Source of the DNA: Egicoccus halophilus
GTDB lineage: Bacteria > Actinomycetota > Nitriliruptoria > Nitriliruptorales > Nitriliruptoraceae
Direction of reading: 5' to 3'
Assembly: GCF_004300825.1 (NCBI RefSeq)
Contig: NZ_CP036250.1
Span: 2,412,001 to 2,476,000 of the forward strand
DNA: 64,000 nt
Positions 53,883-63,325 of the stretch are shown here, piece after piece (the stretch's first letter is position 1; each line of letters starts with the position of its first letter). The position numbers and the translations under genes were made by a program. The notes beneath the pieces were generated by a model. That model was not told the origin of the DNA. It saw nothing but the letters and a program-made list of their open reading frames with translations, and did not search any database.

Positions 53883-54508
53883 GGGCGCGCACCGTCGAAC
53901 GCCGCCGTGCCGAGGTGGCGCAGGCAGGCGCGCAACAGCTCACCGACCGGAGCGTCGGCGTCGGGCCCGCCCTCGCCGGTGACGGCCGTCAGGGCCTGCT
54001 GGACCTCGCCGGACGAGTAGCCCAGTGCCAGCAGGGCGTCGCGCGCCTCGCCGAGGACCCCGGGGTCGGCCGTGCCCCCGGTGGAGGCCACGGGAAGCTC
54101 GCCCCCACCAGGTCCACCGACCTTGTCCTTGAGCTCGAGCACGAGCCGCTCGGCGACCTTCTTGCCCACCCCGGGGATCGCCGTGAGCGTCGGCAGGTCG
54201 GCTCCACCGATGGCCGTGCGCAGCACGTCGGGGCGATGCGTGCCCAGGGCCGCCAGCGCGAGCTTGGGTCCGACCCCCGACGAGGTCAGCAGCAGCTCGA
54301 ACCATTGGAGCATCCCGCGTTCGGGAAACCCGTAGAGCGTCATCGACTCCTCGCGGACCTGCAGCGAGGTGTGCAGGACCACCTCCTCGCCCCGGGCCGG
54401 GATGCTGGCCGACGACGGGACGTGCACGAGATAGCCGACGCCGGCCACGTCGACGACGACGGTGGTCGTGTCCCGGTGGGCGACGCGACCGCGCAACGAC
54501 GCGATCAT
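53879..54508 (-). CDS. ruvA: Holliday junction protein RuvA
   Basis: 209 aa. N-terminal OB domain ([31 protein letters not shown]), tandem helix-hairpin-helix motifs ([14 protein letters not shown] and [20 protein letters not shown]), then a linker and the C-terminal RuvB-binding domain ([20 protein letters not shown]). ATG immediately follows the ruvC stop. Confidence 0.97.
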   Translation of the reverse strand: MIASLRGRVAHRDTTTVVVDVAGVGYLVHVPSSASIPARGEEVVLHTSLQVREESMTLYGFPERGMLQWFELLLTSSGVGPKLALAALGTHRPDVLRTAIGGADLPTLTAIPGVGKKVAERLVLELKDKVGGPGGGELPVASTGGTADPGVLGEARDALLALGYSSGEVQQALTAVTGEGGPDADAPVGELLRACLRHLGTAAFDGARP

Positions 54509-55186
54509 TCAGCGACCTTTCGGGGACGGACGGGCGGAGCGGGTCGGGGTGCGTCGCGCCGAGGACGGTGGGAGCCGGTCGCCGAGCACCGCCTCCCAAC
54601 CGCCGCGCGCCGCCACGTCGGCGGCCCGGTGGGCGTCGGCGAGCACGGACGCGGACGCGGTGCCGACCACGCGGGCGGCCAGACGCGAACGCGCCAGGTG
54701 GGTGAGGGCGACCGCCAACGCGTCGGCCACGTCGGCCGGTCGGGGCACCTCGTCCAGCCCGAGCTGGGCGGCCACCAGCCGCCCGACCGCGGCCTTGTCC
54801 GCCGCCCCGGTCCCCGCGACGGTCTGCTTGACCTCGTTGGGGCTGTAGGGCGTCACCGCGAGGCCCGCCCGCGCCGCCGCCACCAGGGCCACCCCGGCCG
54901 CCTGCCCGGTCGCCATCGCCGAGCGCACGTTGGCGGAGAACAGCACCCGCTCGACCGCGACGGCGTCCGGGCGGTGCTCGGCGATGACGGCCTCGATGGC
55001 GTCCTGCACGACCAACAGCCGCTGCTCGAGCGGCTGGTCGGGCTCGGTGCGCACGCAGGTGGCGGCGACCACCCGCGGTCGACGGTCGGGACCGCACACC
55101 ACGCCCAACCCGCAGCGCGTGAGTCCGGGGTCGATCCCGAGCACCGTCGTCGCCCGTGCCGGTCCCGGCGTCGCTTCGACCGCCAC
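54509..55186 (-). CDS. ruvC: Crossover junction endodeoxyribonuclease RuvC
   Basis: 225-aa resolvase, longer than the usual 160-190 because of a C-terminal extension rich in Ala, Arg and Pro (after about residue 175). GIDPGLTRCGLGVV carries the first catalytic Asp, VAVERVLFSANVRSA the Glu, and RPADVADALAVALTHL the last acidic pair. GTG start at 55186. Order ruvC-ruvA-ruvB is standard. Confidence 0.95.
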   Translation of the reverse strand: MAVEATPGPARATTVLGIDPGLTRCGLGVVCGPDRRPRVVAATCVRTEPDQPLEQRLLVVQDAIEAVIAEHRPDAVAVERVLFSANVRSAMATGQAAGVALVAAARAGLAVTPYSPNEVKQTVAGTGAADKAAVGRLVAAQLGLDEVPRPADVADALAVALTHLARSRLAARVVGTASASVLADAHRAADVAARGGWEAVLGDRLPPSSARRTPTRSARPSPKGR

Positions 55187-55252
55187 GCCACCTCCTCGAA
55201 CAGGCGTTCGCCCGAGCCTAGCAGCGCCGGCCCGACCGGCCGCGCAGGAGGG

Positions 55253-56011
55253 TCACTCCTCGAGCGACTCGATCAGCTCCTCGGGGATGTCGAAGTTCGC
55301 GTAGACGTCCTGCACGTCGTCGTTGTCGTCGAGCGTGTCGAGCAGGCGCAACACCTTCTTCGCCTCGCTCGCGTCGGCGATCGGGACGGTCGAGGCCGGC
55401 ACCATGGTCGATCCGGCCTCGACGATGCCGAACCCGCCGTCCTCGAACGCCTTGCGCAGGCCGGCGACGTCGGTCGGGTCGCACCAGGCGGTGTACTGCT
55501 CCCCGCTGTGGTCGAGGTCCTCGAGTCCCGCGTCGAGCCCGACCAGCATGAGGTCGTCCTCGCCGTGTCCGTTCGCCTCGACCACGACCTGACCCCGACG
55601 CGAGAACAGGAACGACACCGAACCGGGCTCGGCGAGGTTGCCGCCCGCCTTGTTGAAGGCGCTGCGCACGTCGGAGGCCGTCCGGTTGCGGTTGTCGGTC
55701 AGGCAGTCGACCAGCACGGCCACGCCACCCGGCGCATAGCCCTCGTACTGGGCGATCTCGTAGGCGGCCGCCCCGGCGTCCTCCCCCGACCCGCGCTTGC
55801 ACGCCCGCTCGATCGTGTCCTTAGGGACGTCGGCGTCCTTGGCCTTCTGCACGGCCAGCGCCAACGAGGCCGACTGCTCGGGATCGGCGGTACTGGCCTC
55901 GCGGGCGGCGGACTCGATGGCGCGGATCAGCTTGGCGAACGTCTTGCCACGCTTCTTGTCCTGCGCCGCCTTGCGGTGCTTGATGTTGGCCCACTTGCTG
56001 TGGCCGGCCAT
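55253..56011 (-). CDS. yebC: YebC/PmpR (TACO1) family protein
   Basis: 252 aa. The family signature MAGHSKWANIKHRKAAQDKKRGKTFAK opens the protein; YEGYAPGGVAVLVDCLTDNRNRT and AFNKAGGNLAEPGSVSFLF follow. Members have been described as transcription regulators and, more recently, as translation factors acting on ribosomes at proline stretches. Upstream of ruvC, as in most actinobacteria. Confidence 0.95.
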   Translation of the reverse strand: MAGHSKWANIKHRKAAQDKKRGKTFAKLIRAIESAAREASTADPEQSASLALAVQKAKDADVPKDTIERACKRGSGEDAGAAAYEIAQYEGYAPGGVAVLVDCLTDNRNRTASDVRSAFNKAGGNLAEPGSVSFLFSRRGQVVVEANGHGEDDLMLVGLDAGLEDLDHSGEQYTAWCDPTDVAGLRKAFEDGGFGIVEAGSTMVPASTVPIADASEAKKVLRLLDTLDDNDDVQDVYANFDIPEELIESLEE

Positions 56012-56111
56012 GCGTGCCTCCGCGCGCGCTCGCGCTACTGCTGGGACGGTGAACTCGACCGGCGAGCGTAGCGAACAGGACGCCGGTCACCGCCGCCGTC
56101 CGAGCACGTGC

Positions 56112-57005
56112 TCACGTCAGCAGCAGCGCCCAGGCCGGCAGCGTGGCCATCGAGGCGACGGCCCCGATCGCGACGAGTTGGGCCGCGAGCCGGTCGTCGA
56201 GACCGGCCGCGGCGGCGATGACCCCGCCCATCACCATCGGCGGCATCGCCGTCTCGAGCACCGACACCTGCCAGACCGCGTCCATGCCGACCGCCCGGGC
56301 CAGGACGTACACGAGGGCGGGCGCGAGCAGCATCGACCAACCGAGGCCGGCCGCCAGCATCCCCGGACGCCAGCCGCCTCCCGCCAGGCGGAGCCGCAGA
56401 CCGACCGCGAGCATCGCCAGTGGCGTCACCGTCGCGCCCACGATGTCGGCGACCTCCTGCAACGGTGCGGGCAGGGCCGTCCCTGCCATCGCGAGCGCCA
56501 GCCCGATCACCAGGAACACGAGCGGTGGGAACGTCGCCACCCGACGCGCCATGGTGCGCGGGCCGGGGGGCTCGCCGCGCCCGTACCGGGCCGCGACCAC
56601 CGAGGTCAGCGTCGCGAGTGCGAGGAAGGAGCCGACTTGGTCGTAGACGATGGCCGGCGGCAGGAACTCGGGTCCCAACAGCGCCTCGACGGCCGGGAAC
56701 CCGAGGAAGCCGGTGTTGCTCAGCGGCACGACGACCAGCAACGTGCCGGTGGTGCGGCGGTCGAGGCGTGCCAGTCGTGACCCGACCCAGACCGCCGCGA
56801 CCGAACCGAGCAGCACCGCCCAGGCGACGACGGCCGGCAGCAGCAACGACGCGTCCACCGGGATCCGTGGGACCACCGCGAGGATCAGGCCCGGGAGCGA
56901 GACCCGGACGAGCACGAGGTCGAGCGCGGGTCCCACGGACGCCGGAAGCCAACGCAGGTTGCCCAGGACGATGCCGACGACCAGCAGGACGAGGACGGCC
57001 AGCAC
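56112..57005 (-). CDS. AEC-family auxin-efflux-carrier-like transporter
   Basis: 297-aa integral membrane protein with about nine to ten hydrophobic helices. The PF03547 features LPGLILAVVPRI, VPLSNTGFLGFPAVEALLG and TAMPPMVMGGVIAAAAGLD support the family. Related bacterial members export malonate, malate or lysine-related acids, but the substrate is not shown here. GTG start at 57005; a small membrane gene ends 6 bp upstream. Confidence 0.8.
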   Translation of the reverse strand: MLAVLVLLVVGIVLGNLRWLPASVGPALDLVLVRVSLPGLILAVVPRIPVDASLLLPAVVAWAVLLGSVAAVWVGSRLARLDRRTTGTLLVVVPLSNTGFLGFPAVEALLGPEFLPPAIVYDQVGSFLALATLTSVVAARYGRGEPPGPRTMARRVATFPPLVFLVIGLALAMAGTALPAPLQEVADIVGATVTPLAMLAVGLRLRLAGGGWRPGMLAAGLGWSMLLAPALVYVLARAVGMDAVWQVSVLETAMPPMVMGGVIAAAAGLDDRLAAQLVAIGAVASMATLPAWALLLT

Positions 57006-57011
57006 GGCGGC

Positions 57012-57290
57012 TCAGCGCCGCGGGCGGGGTGGGCGCTGCAGCCGCCACCGGACGCGCACGGTGTAGACCAGCGTCGCGAGCAGCACGATGCCGGCGACCA
57101 GCAGCGAGCCACGCACGGCCAGCACCACGGCCAGCACGGTCCCGAGCCAGGGGACCAGCGGGGCCGCGGCCGGCGGCGCCGGCGAGCCGGTCGCGGCGGG
57201 CTTGCGCAGCAGACCGAGCGCCGCCGCCAGGGCGAGGGTCCCGAGCCCGATCGCGACCAGGACGGCGGCCGGGACGAAGGGATCCCTCAC
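57012..57290 (-). CDS. Small two-helix membrane protein, unrecognised
   Basis: 92 aa. Two hydrophobic helices (about residues 7-27 and 47-75) separated by a Pro/Ala-rich loop, with a basic C-terminus ending RPPRPRR. GTG start overlaps the pdxT stop (GTGA), and the AEC transporter gene begins 6 bp later. No family recognised. It is a real gene by its tight operon overlaps. Confidence 0.6.
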   Translation of the reverse strand: MRDPFVPAAVLVAIGLGTLALAAALGLLRKPAATGSPAPPAAAPLVPWLGTVLAVVLAVRGSLLVAGIVLLATLVYTVRVRWRLQRPPRPRR

Positions 57291-57892
57291 GGGGCGCGAC
57301 GGACCTGGCGTACCGTGTCGACGAACGCGGCGTGCAGGCGGTCGTCGCCGGTGACCTCCGGGTGGAACGCGGCGGCGAGCAGCCGGCCCTGCCGGACGAC
57401 GACCGCGTGGCCGTCGACCTCGGCGAGGACCTCGACGTCGGTCCCGAGCACCGCCTCGACGCGCGGTGCGCGGATGAAGGACACGTCGAGCGGTCCGCCC
57501 TCGACGCCGGTCACCTCGAGCGCGGTGTCGAACGAGTCGACCTGCCGACCGTAGGCGTTGCGGCGGGTGCGCACGGCCAGGCCGCCCACCAACGGCTGCG
57601 CCCGGTCCTGGTCGAGTTCGTCCGACAACAGGATCATCCCGGCGCAGGTACCGAAGACGGGGAGCCCGTCGACGATGCGTTCCCGGAGGAGGGGCATCAG
57701 GCCGAAGCGCTCCAGGAGCTTGCCGATGGTGGTCGACTCACCGCCCGGCAGGACCAACCCGTCGACCGCGGCCAACTGCTCGGCCGTGCGGACCTCGACG
57801 GCCTCGGCGCCGCAGCGCCGCAGCGCCCGCAGGTGCTCGAGCACGTCGCCCTGGAGCGCGAGCACCCCGATCCTCGGCGCGTCCGCGGGCAC
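57287..57892 (-). CDS. pdxT: Pyridoxal 5'-phosphate synthase glutaminase subunit PdxT
   Basis: 201-aa class I glutaminase that feeds ammonia to PdxS. IGVLALQGDVLEHL at the start, PGGESTTIGKLLERFG, the nucleophile Cys in VFGTCAGMILL and the His/Glu pair in AAFHPEVTGD. GTG at 57892 chosen by the family N-terminus; in-frame GTG codons at 57916 and 57934 are alternatives, and none has a clear ribosome-binding site. Eighty-six bp after pdxS. Confidence 0.93.
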   Translation of the reverse strand: MPADAPRIGVLALQGDVLEHLRALRRCGAEAVEVRTAEQLAAVDGLVLPGGESTTIGKLLERFGLMPLLRERIVDGLPVFGTCAGMILLSDELDQDRAQPLVGGLAVRTRRNAYGRQVDSFDTALEVTGVEGGPLDVSFIRAPRVEAVLGTDVEVLAEVDGHAVVVRQGRLLAAAFHPEVTGDDRLHAAFVDTVRQVRRAP

Positions 57893-57978
57893 GTCGGGGG
57901 CCGGCTCGCGGTGCACGAGCCGGTCACCGGGCACCCACGCCCCGCGCGATCGCCCCCTCGGAAGGTCGCCGGCGACGC

Positions 57979-58884
57979 TCACCAGCCGCGGTCGGCGTAC
58001 TTCTGCCCCTCGGGCAGCGACTGGATCTCGATGCCGACCATCGCCTCTCCGAGGTTGCGCGACACCTTGGCGACCACGCCGGCGTCCTCGAAGTGGGTGG
58101 TGGCCTCCACGATCGCGCGGGCGCGCTGCTCGGGGTTGCCCGACTTGAAGATGCCGGAGCCGACGAACACGCCGTCCGCGCCGAGCTGCATCATCAGCGC
58201 GGCGTCCGCCGGCGTCGCGATGCCGCCGGCGGTGAACAGCACGACGGGCAGGCGGCCGGTGTCGGCGACCTCCCGCACCAGCTCCACCGGTGCGCGGTGC
58301 TCCTTGGCGGCCGCGTACAGCTCGGTCTCGTCCATGGTCGCCAGCCGGCGCACCGCGCCGGTGATGGAGCGCATGTGCCGGACGGCCTCGACGACGTTGC
58401 CGGTGCCGGCCTCGCCCTTGGAGCGGATCATCGCCGCGCCCTCGGCGATCCGACGCAGGGCCTCGCCGAGGTTGGTCGCACCGCACACGAACGGGACGTC
58501 GAACGCCCACTTGTCGATGTGGTTGGCCTCGTCGGCCGGGGTCAGCACCTCCGACTCGTCGACGTAGTCCACGCCCAGCGACTGCAGGACCTGGGCCTCG
58601 ACGAAGTGGCCGATGCGGGCCTTGGCCATCACCGGGATCGAGACGGCCTCGACGATGCCGTCGATCATGTCGGGGTCGGACATGCGGGCCACGCCGCCGT
58701 CGCGGCGGATGTCGGCGGGTACGCGCTCGAGCGCCATGACGGCGACCGCCCCGGCCTCCTCGGCGATGCGTGCCTGCTCCGGCGTCACGACGTCCATGAT
58801 GACGCCGCCCTTGAGCATGTCCGCGAGGCCGCGCTTCACGCGGGTCGTGGCGGTGGTCTGCCGGGCCTGGTTCGTGTCGGTCAT
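57979..58884 (-). CDS. pdxS: Pyridoxal 5'-phosphate synthase lyase subunit PdxS
   Basis: 301-aa (beta/alpha)8 enzyme making PLP from ribose 5-phosphate, glyceraldehyde 3-phosphate and ammonia. [17 protein letters not shown] with the first active-site region, [26 protein letters not shown], the [13 protein letters not shown] phosphate loop and [22 protein letters not shown] are all intact. ATG at 58884. Confidence 0.97.
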   Translation of the reverse strand: MTDTNQARQTTATTRVKRGLADMLKGGVIMDVVTPEQARIAEEAGAVAVMALERVPADIRRDGGVARMSDPDMIDGIVEAVSIPVMAKARIGHFVEAQVLQSLGVDYVDESEVLTPADEANHIDKWAFDVPFVCGATNLGEALRRIAEGAAMIRSKGEAGTGNVVEAVRHMRSITGAVRRLATMDETELYAAAKEHRAPVELVREVADTGRLPVVLFTAGGIATPADAALMMQLGADGVFVGSGIFKSGNPEQRARAIVEATTHFEDAGVVAKVSRNLGEAMVGIEIQSLPEGQKYADRGW

Positions 58885-58987
58885 GGGCGTTCTCGCGAGG
58901 TGGAGGAAGTGACCAGCAGCGTACTGCCTGCCCACGAGCGACAGGGAGACCGGTCCGACGCGTCCCGTCACCCGTGCGGGTCCCTCG

Positions 58988-60127
58988 TCAGCGCGACTGG
59001 ACCGCGCTGTAGATGGCGCGCAGCCGGGAGGCCACGACCGGCCAGTCGTAGGCGGCGACCGTTCGGCGTCCCTCGGCCCCCATCGCCGCCCGCAGGTTCG
59101 GGTTGTCGAGCAGGGCGGCGATGGCCTCGGCGAGCTCGCGAGGCGCACCCGGCGTCACGAGCCGCCCCTGGACGCCGTCCCGCGCGACACTGCGGTAGCC
59201 CGGCAGGTCGGAGGCCACCAGCGGCCGACCGGCCGCCATCGCCTCGAGCAGCACGATCCCGAACGACTCCCCGCCCAGCGCCGGCGAGACGTAGAGGTCG
59301 CACGAGGCGAAGAACCGGGGCAGTTCCTCGGCGGACACGCGTCCGAGGAAGACGACGTCGGCACGCAGGCGGGCCGGCAGCAGCTGTTGACAGCGGTCGC
59401 GCTCGGGCCCGTCACCGACGACGTGGAGGCGCAGTTCGGGCCGTCGGGTCTTGAGCAGCGTGAACGCGCGGATCAGGGGTTCGAGTCCCTTGCGGGGCTC
59501 GAGGCGCCCGACGAACAGCAGCGTCGGCCGCTCCGGGTCGACGACCTGGGGCAGCGGTTCGGCGTCGGCGAAGCGGGCCACGTCCACGCCGTTGGGGACG
59601 ACCCGGAACCGACCGACGGGGACGCCCAACGCCTCGGCGTGGTAGCCCGCGGCGGCATCGCTGACGGCCACCGCCGCGGCGAGCCGGTCCAGGACTCGAC
59701 GCGCATGGGGCCGCACCGACCGGTACGCACGCGTGCGGTCGGACCAGGCGTGGAAGGTGCCGACCACCGGCGCCACCGCGGCCCGCACCGCGGCCGTCCC
59801 CGCCCACGGCACGACCGGCTCGTGCACGTGCACCACGTCGGGTCGCGCGTCGACGAGCTGGGCGCGCAGTCGGCCGAGGCTGCGTGGCGAGGGCACGATC
59901 GGGGCGACCGAGCCGTTGAACGGCACCCGCAGGGCGCGTCCGAGCGACGGCGCCTGGTCGCTGCCAGGCCCCAGCACGTGCACCGTGTCGCCCCCGGCGC
60001 GCAGCGCCGCCGCGAGTTGGGCCACGTGGGACTGCACGCCACCGGGTACCTGCAGGTCGTAGGGCGACACCAGGGCGATCCGCAGCGGCGGTGACGACGA
60101 TGGACCCGTGACGTCCGGTCCGCTCAC
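58988..60127 (-). CDS. GT4-family glycosyltransferase, PimA-like
   Basis: 379 aa. GT-B fold: N-terminal [23 protein letters not shown] and C-terminal nucleotide-binding half with [33 protein letters not shown] and the [18 protein letters not shown]7E motif. GTG start overlaps the acyltransferase stop (GTGA). With the neighbouring acyltransferase and CDP-alcohol phosphatidyltransferase it matches the phosphatidylinositol mannoside gene set (PimA, PatA, PgsA), so GDP-mannose:phosphatidylinositol transfer is likely but inferred. Confidence 0.82.
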   Translation of the reverse strand: MSGPDVTGPSSSPPLRIALVSPYDLQVPGGVQSHVAQLAAALRAGGDTVHVLGPGSDQAPSLGRALRVPFNGSVAPIVPSPRSLGRLRAQLVDARPDVVHVHEPVVPWAGTAAVRAAVAPVVGTFHAWSDRTRAYRSVRPHARRVLDRLAAAVAVSDAAAGYHAEALGVPVGRFRVVPNGVDVARFADAEPLPQVVDPERPTLLFVGRLEPRKGLEPLIRAFTLLKTRRPELRLHVVGDGPERDRCQQLLPARLRADVVFLGRVSAEELPRFFASCDLYVSPALGGESFGIVLLEAMAAGRPLVASDLPGYRSVARDGVQGRLVTPGAPRELAEAIAALLDNPNLRAAMGAEGRRTVAAYDWPVVASRLRAIYSAVQSR

Positions 60128-61152
60128 CGCGCACCACCCTGGCGGCCACGCCGCTGCTGCCAGTCCGCTCGTGCCAGTGCGCGCCAGTCCTCCCCCGCCC
60201 GCCACGCCGTGACGACCGGGTGGTCCGGCTCACGGTCGGCCAGCCAGTTCGGGACGAACACGTGCCACTGCTCGGGCGCGAAGCGCACGAGGTGCTCGAG
60301 CTCGGCGGCCACCGCCTGCGTTCCGGCGTACACGTCGAGGTCGGCCACCGCGATCGGCGCGCGGACGTAGCCGTGGAAGCCGTCGTCCCCGCGCGTGAAG
60401 AAGGCGCCGGCCGACACCGGCCGACCGGTGCGTCGGGCCAGTGCCGCGGTCCCCGGAGGCAGGCGGCACGGCTCGTCGAAGAACGCGACGATCGGGCCCT
60501 TGCGGGTGAGGTCGCGGTCGGCGAGCAACGTCGCCAGCGCCCCGTCGTCGCGGACGCGACGCTCGAGCTGGTCGAGCATGTCACCGCCGCGCACGAGCGG
60601 GATCACGCCGATGCCGGCCTGCTCGCGCAGTCGGACGAAGCGCTCGAACAGGCGGCGGGGTTCGACCAGTTCGGCGACCACGACCATGCCCCACCGCCGT
60701 TGGCTGGTGAACAACGCCCCCACGTCCCACGAGCCGAGGTGGCCGGTGGCGAAGATCCCACCACGCCCGCTGTCCCGAAAGGCGTCGACGTGGTGCAACC
60801 CCTCGGACGTCGAGGCCGCGACGACCTGCCCGCCGTCCATCCGGTGGAGCCGGAAGCTGTCGAGCCAGTAGCGGGCGTAGGACACGTAGGCCTGCCTGAC
60901 GAGCTCGGTCAGCTCCGACGGCGAGGCCCCGGGAACGACGCGGGCGAGGTTGCGACGGACCTGGTCGCGCTGCCGCTCGGACGCGCCCCGGAACCAGAGC
61001 GGACCGAGCTGGGCGGGCAGACGTCGCGCGAGCGGCCCGGGCAGGGTGGCCGCGGCGTCCCAGACCGAGCGGTACTGCCAGTAGGCGGCCCGCTGCCGCA
61101 GCGTCTCGGGCGGAGCGGGTGGCAGGTCGGCGAGCGTCGCCGACCGTCTCAC
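60124..61152 (-). CDS. LPLAT-family lipid acyltransferase (PatA-like)
   Basis: 342 aa. HtrB/LpxL-like acyltransferase: the HX5D-type motif in FATGHLGSWDVGALF near residue 130, then IGVIPLVRGGDML and LADRDLTRKGPIVAFFDEP. GTG at 61152 overlaps the CDP-alcohol phosphatidyltransferase stop (GTGA). In actinobacteria this gene position encodes the phosphatidylinositol mannoside acyltransferase. Peripheral membrane protein. Confidence 0.82.
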   Translation of the reverse strand: MRRSATLADLPPAPPETLRQRAAYWQYRSVWDAAATLPGPLARRLPAQLGPLWFRGASERQRDQVRRNLARVVPGASPSELTELVRQAYVSYARYWLDSFRLHRMDGGQVVAASTSEGLHHVDAFRDSGRGGIFATGHLGSWDVGALFTSQRRWGMVVVAELVEPRRLFERFVRLREQAGIGVIPLVRGGDMLDQLERRVRDDGALATLLADRDLTRKGPIVAFFDEPCRLPPGTAALARRTGRPVSAGAFFTRGDDGFHGYVRAPIAVADLDVYAGTQAVAAELEHLVRFAPEQWHVFVPNWLADREPDHPVVTAWRAGEDWRALARADWQQRRGRQGGAR

Positions 61153-61985
61153 GTCCCGGCCTCGTCGCCACCGCCGACCTCGCCGCGCCGCGAGGGCGCA
61201 CTGCGGGCCTGCTGCAGACGGTCCGGTCCGCCGCCCCCGTCGGGCTCCGGACGCGGCAGCTCGTCGGTGACCTGGGCCGCGCGCTGGGCGGAGTCGACCG
61301 CCGGGTCGAAGTTGTACTCGCCGTAGAAGCGGCGGGCCGCCCGCAGGAAGGCGCGGCTCCAGGCGCGGTCGGCGACGGCGAGCTCCAGCAGTTCCTCCGG
61401 GATGTCGCGGTCGATCTGGCACCACACGTGATGGATGCGCTGGACGACCGTCACCGTGCCGCCGACGGCGAGCAGCCACATCACCGGCTCCAGGAGCAGC
61501 GGATGCAGCAGCAGCGCGAGGATCAGCGCGATCGCCCGCTCGGCGCGCTCGAGGATGCCGATGTCGCAGGTGAGGTCGATCGACTCGGCCTTCGCCCGGA
61601 CATAGCTGGTGACCTCGGCGGCGACCAGGGCGACCACGGCGAGCACGAAGACGCGTGGCTCGTCGCGGACCCACCAGGCCACGCCCGCGAGGATCAGACC
61701 GTCGGAGATGCGGTCGCTGACCGAGTCGTAGAAGCCGCCGAAGGGCGTGGAACGACCGGTGGCCCGGGCGACGGCACCGTCGAAGGTGTCCATCAACCCA
61801 CCGGCGACCAGCACCCATCCGCCGACCATCGGCTCGCCGTTGGCCACGAACCACGTCGCCACGGCGGTCAGCACCAGACCGAACGTCGTCAACCAGTTCG
61901 GGGTGACCCCCGTCCTGGCGAGACCACGACCGATCGGTGTCGTCACCGCGTCGACGTAGCCCGGGAACCGAGACCGCAGTGCCAC
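61149..61985 (-). CDS. pgsA: CDP-alcohol phosphatidyltransferase, probably phosphatidylinositol phosphate synthase
   Basis: 278 aa. The CDP-alcohol motif D-x2-D-G-x2-A-R...G-x3-D-x3-D is complete in DTFDGAVARATG and FGGFYDSVSDR. About six transmembrane helices. A hydrophilic C-terminal tail of about 75 residues is longer than in mycobacterial PgsA1. GTG at 61985 chosen for GAGGA just upstream; a GTG at 62043-62045 would add 20 residues. Heads the three-gene lipid operon. Inositol phosphate as acceptor is inferred from context. Confidence 0.8.
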   Translation of the reverse strand: MALRSRFPGYVDAVTTPIGRGLARTGVTPNWLTTFGLVLTAVATWFVANGEPMVGGWVLVAGGLMDTFDGAVARATGRSTPFGGFYDSVSDRISDGLILAGVAWWVRDEPRVFVLAVVALVAAEVTSYVRAKAESIDLTCDIGILERAERAIALILALLLHPLLLEPVMWLLAVGGTVTVVQRIHHVWCQIDRDIPEELLELAVADRAWSRAFLRAARRFYGEYNFDPAVDSAQRAAQVTDELPRPEPDGGGGPDRLQQARSAPSRRGEVGGGDEAGT

Positions 61986-62210
61986 GTCGTCCTCGCTCGC
62001 CCGCACGGGCGCGTCGTCCACGTTCGACGCCGCGACGGCGCACACGGCCCGTCGACGGCACCCTCACGCTAGCAACCTCCTCCCGCGCCGCTCCGGACCC
62101 GACGTCCACCGGGCGCGCGGGACCCGGCCGGTCCGCCAGCGGTGCCCGACACCCGTCGTCCACAGCCGGCTCGCCACCGCACGACGACGGTTCCCCGCCG
62201 AGCTGGCACG
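61986..62210. promoter_or_regulatory. Divergent region between pgsA and a plus-strand gene
   Basis: 225 bp between divergent genes. On the minus strand TAGCGT at 62071-62066 is a possible -10 for pgsA, without a clear -35. No coding sequence is favoured here apart from possible longer starts of the two flanking genes. Confidence 0.3.
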
Positions 62211-62870
62211 GTGGCCACCTGCCGTCGTCGCCGGAGCCGCCCGTTGCTCGCCGCCCTCCCGCCCGTGCCGTGGTCCTCGGCCACCGCCGTGCTGCTCGAC
62301 CTGGCCCGGAGGGACCTCACGGCCGGGTCGCTGCCCCGCCCCCGACTCACCGCCCACGCCGGTGGGGACGGCCTCGGCCTCGCCGAGCTGCGACCGCACG
62401 CCGCCGACGTCGTCCCGCCACTGCTCGAACTGCTGGCGTTGTTCCTGCCCCTGGGCGCCGACCGGCTCACGCTCGCCGTGGTCGGACGGGCCTGGTCGCT
62501 CGACGACCCCGTCGTCCCCGTCTGCCGGACCGGTGACCTGCGTCAACGGGTCCTGGTCGTGCTGCGTGCCGACGCGCACCGAGGACGGTGCCGGCTGTCG
62601 GGCGTCCTGTACCCGATCGAATCCGTTCCCGGCGCGAGCGCCGAGGGCCCCTGGCGACTCGGCGCCGCCGTCCGGACCACGGACGAGCCCGAGGGTCGGA
62701 CCGGCGCCGCGCTGCAGGCACTGCTCGACGGCCGGGCACGGCTGCTCGGCACCCGCCGCCCGCACCAACTCGCCACCCAGTACGCGCGCGTGCTGCTGCT
62801 CGGACACCGGGTCTCGGTGACCGACGGTCGGGTCGAGCAACTGCTGGCCGACACCGTCGCCCTACCCTGA
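62211..62870 (+). CDS. Unrecognised protein
   Basis: 219 aa from GTG at 62211 (a longer reading from 62142 is possible). Alternating Leu/Val-rich segments ([62 protein letters not shown]) suggest a soluble alpha/beta fold with no membrane helix, signal peptide or known motif. It has codon use like its neighbours and is read divergently from pgsA, 26 bp before msrB, and may be co-transcribed with it. Function unknown. Confidence 0.55.
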   Translation: MATCRRRRSRPLLAALPPVPWSSATAVLLDLARRDLTAGSLPRPRLTAHAGGDGLGLAELRPHAADVVPPLLELLALFLPLGADRLTLAVVGRAWSLDDPVVPVCRTGDLRQRVLVVLRADAHRGRCRLSGVLYPIESVPGASAEGPWRLGAAVRTTDEPEGRTGAALQALLDGRARLLGTRRPHQLATQYARVLLLGHRVSVTDGRVEQLLADTVALP

Positions 62871-62896
62871 GCCGTCAGCCCGAACGACGAGGTGGC

Positions 62897-63298
62897 ATGG
62901 CGGAACAACGGCAACTCACCGACGCCGAGTGGCGGGAACGCCTGAGTCCGGCGCAGTACCAGGTCCTGCGCCGACAGGGCACCGAACGTCCCTTCACCGG
63001 GGCCTACTGGGACGAGCACGGCGAGGGCACCTACCGCTGCGCCGGGTGCGGTACGGCGCTGTTCGCCTCGACCACCAAGTTCGATGCCCACTGTGGCTGG
63101 CCGAGCTTCTACGAGCCCCTCGACGCGTCGGCCGTGGAGGAGCACGAGGACCGCAGCCACGGCATGCGCCGCATCGAGGTCACCTGCGCCACCTGTGGCG
63201 GGCACCTCGGCCACGTCTTCGACGACGCGCCTGACCAGCCCACCGGCCTGCGCTACTGCATCAACTCGGTCAGCCTCGACCTCGAACGCGCCGACTGA
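62897..63298 (+). CDS. msrB: Peptide-methionine (R)-S-oxide reductase
   Basis: 133 aa. Zinc Cys pairs CAGC and CATC, substrate region [11 protein letters not shown] and the catalytic Cys in RYCINSVSL. The second Cys in HCGW is where MsrB resolving Cys residues occur in many homologues. ATG with GAGG about 6 nt upstream. Complete and of normal length. Converges on a plsC-like gene with a 27-bp gap and no obvious terminator. Confidence 0.95.
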   Translation: MAEQRQLTDAEWRERLSPAQYQVLRRQGTERPFTGAYWDEHGEGTYRCAGCGTALFASTTKFDAHCGWPSFYEPLDASAVEEHEDRSHGMRRIEVTCATCGGHLGHVFDDAPDQPTGLRYCINSVSLDLERAD

Positions 63299-63325
63299 GG
63301 GGCGGACCGGGCCACGCGCAGCGGT

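Noticed and set aside
59470-59495. tRNA T-arm-like GGTTCGAGTCC
   Set aside because: Lies inside the glycosyltransferase coding sequence, and no cloverleaf can be drawn around it.
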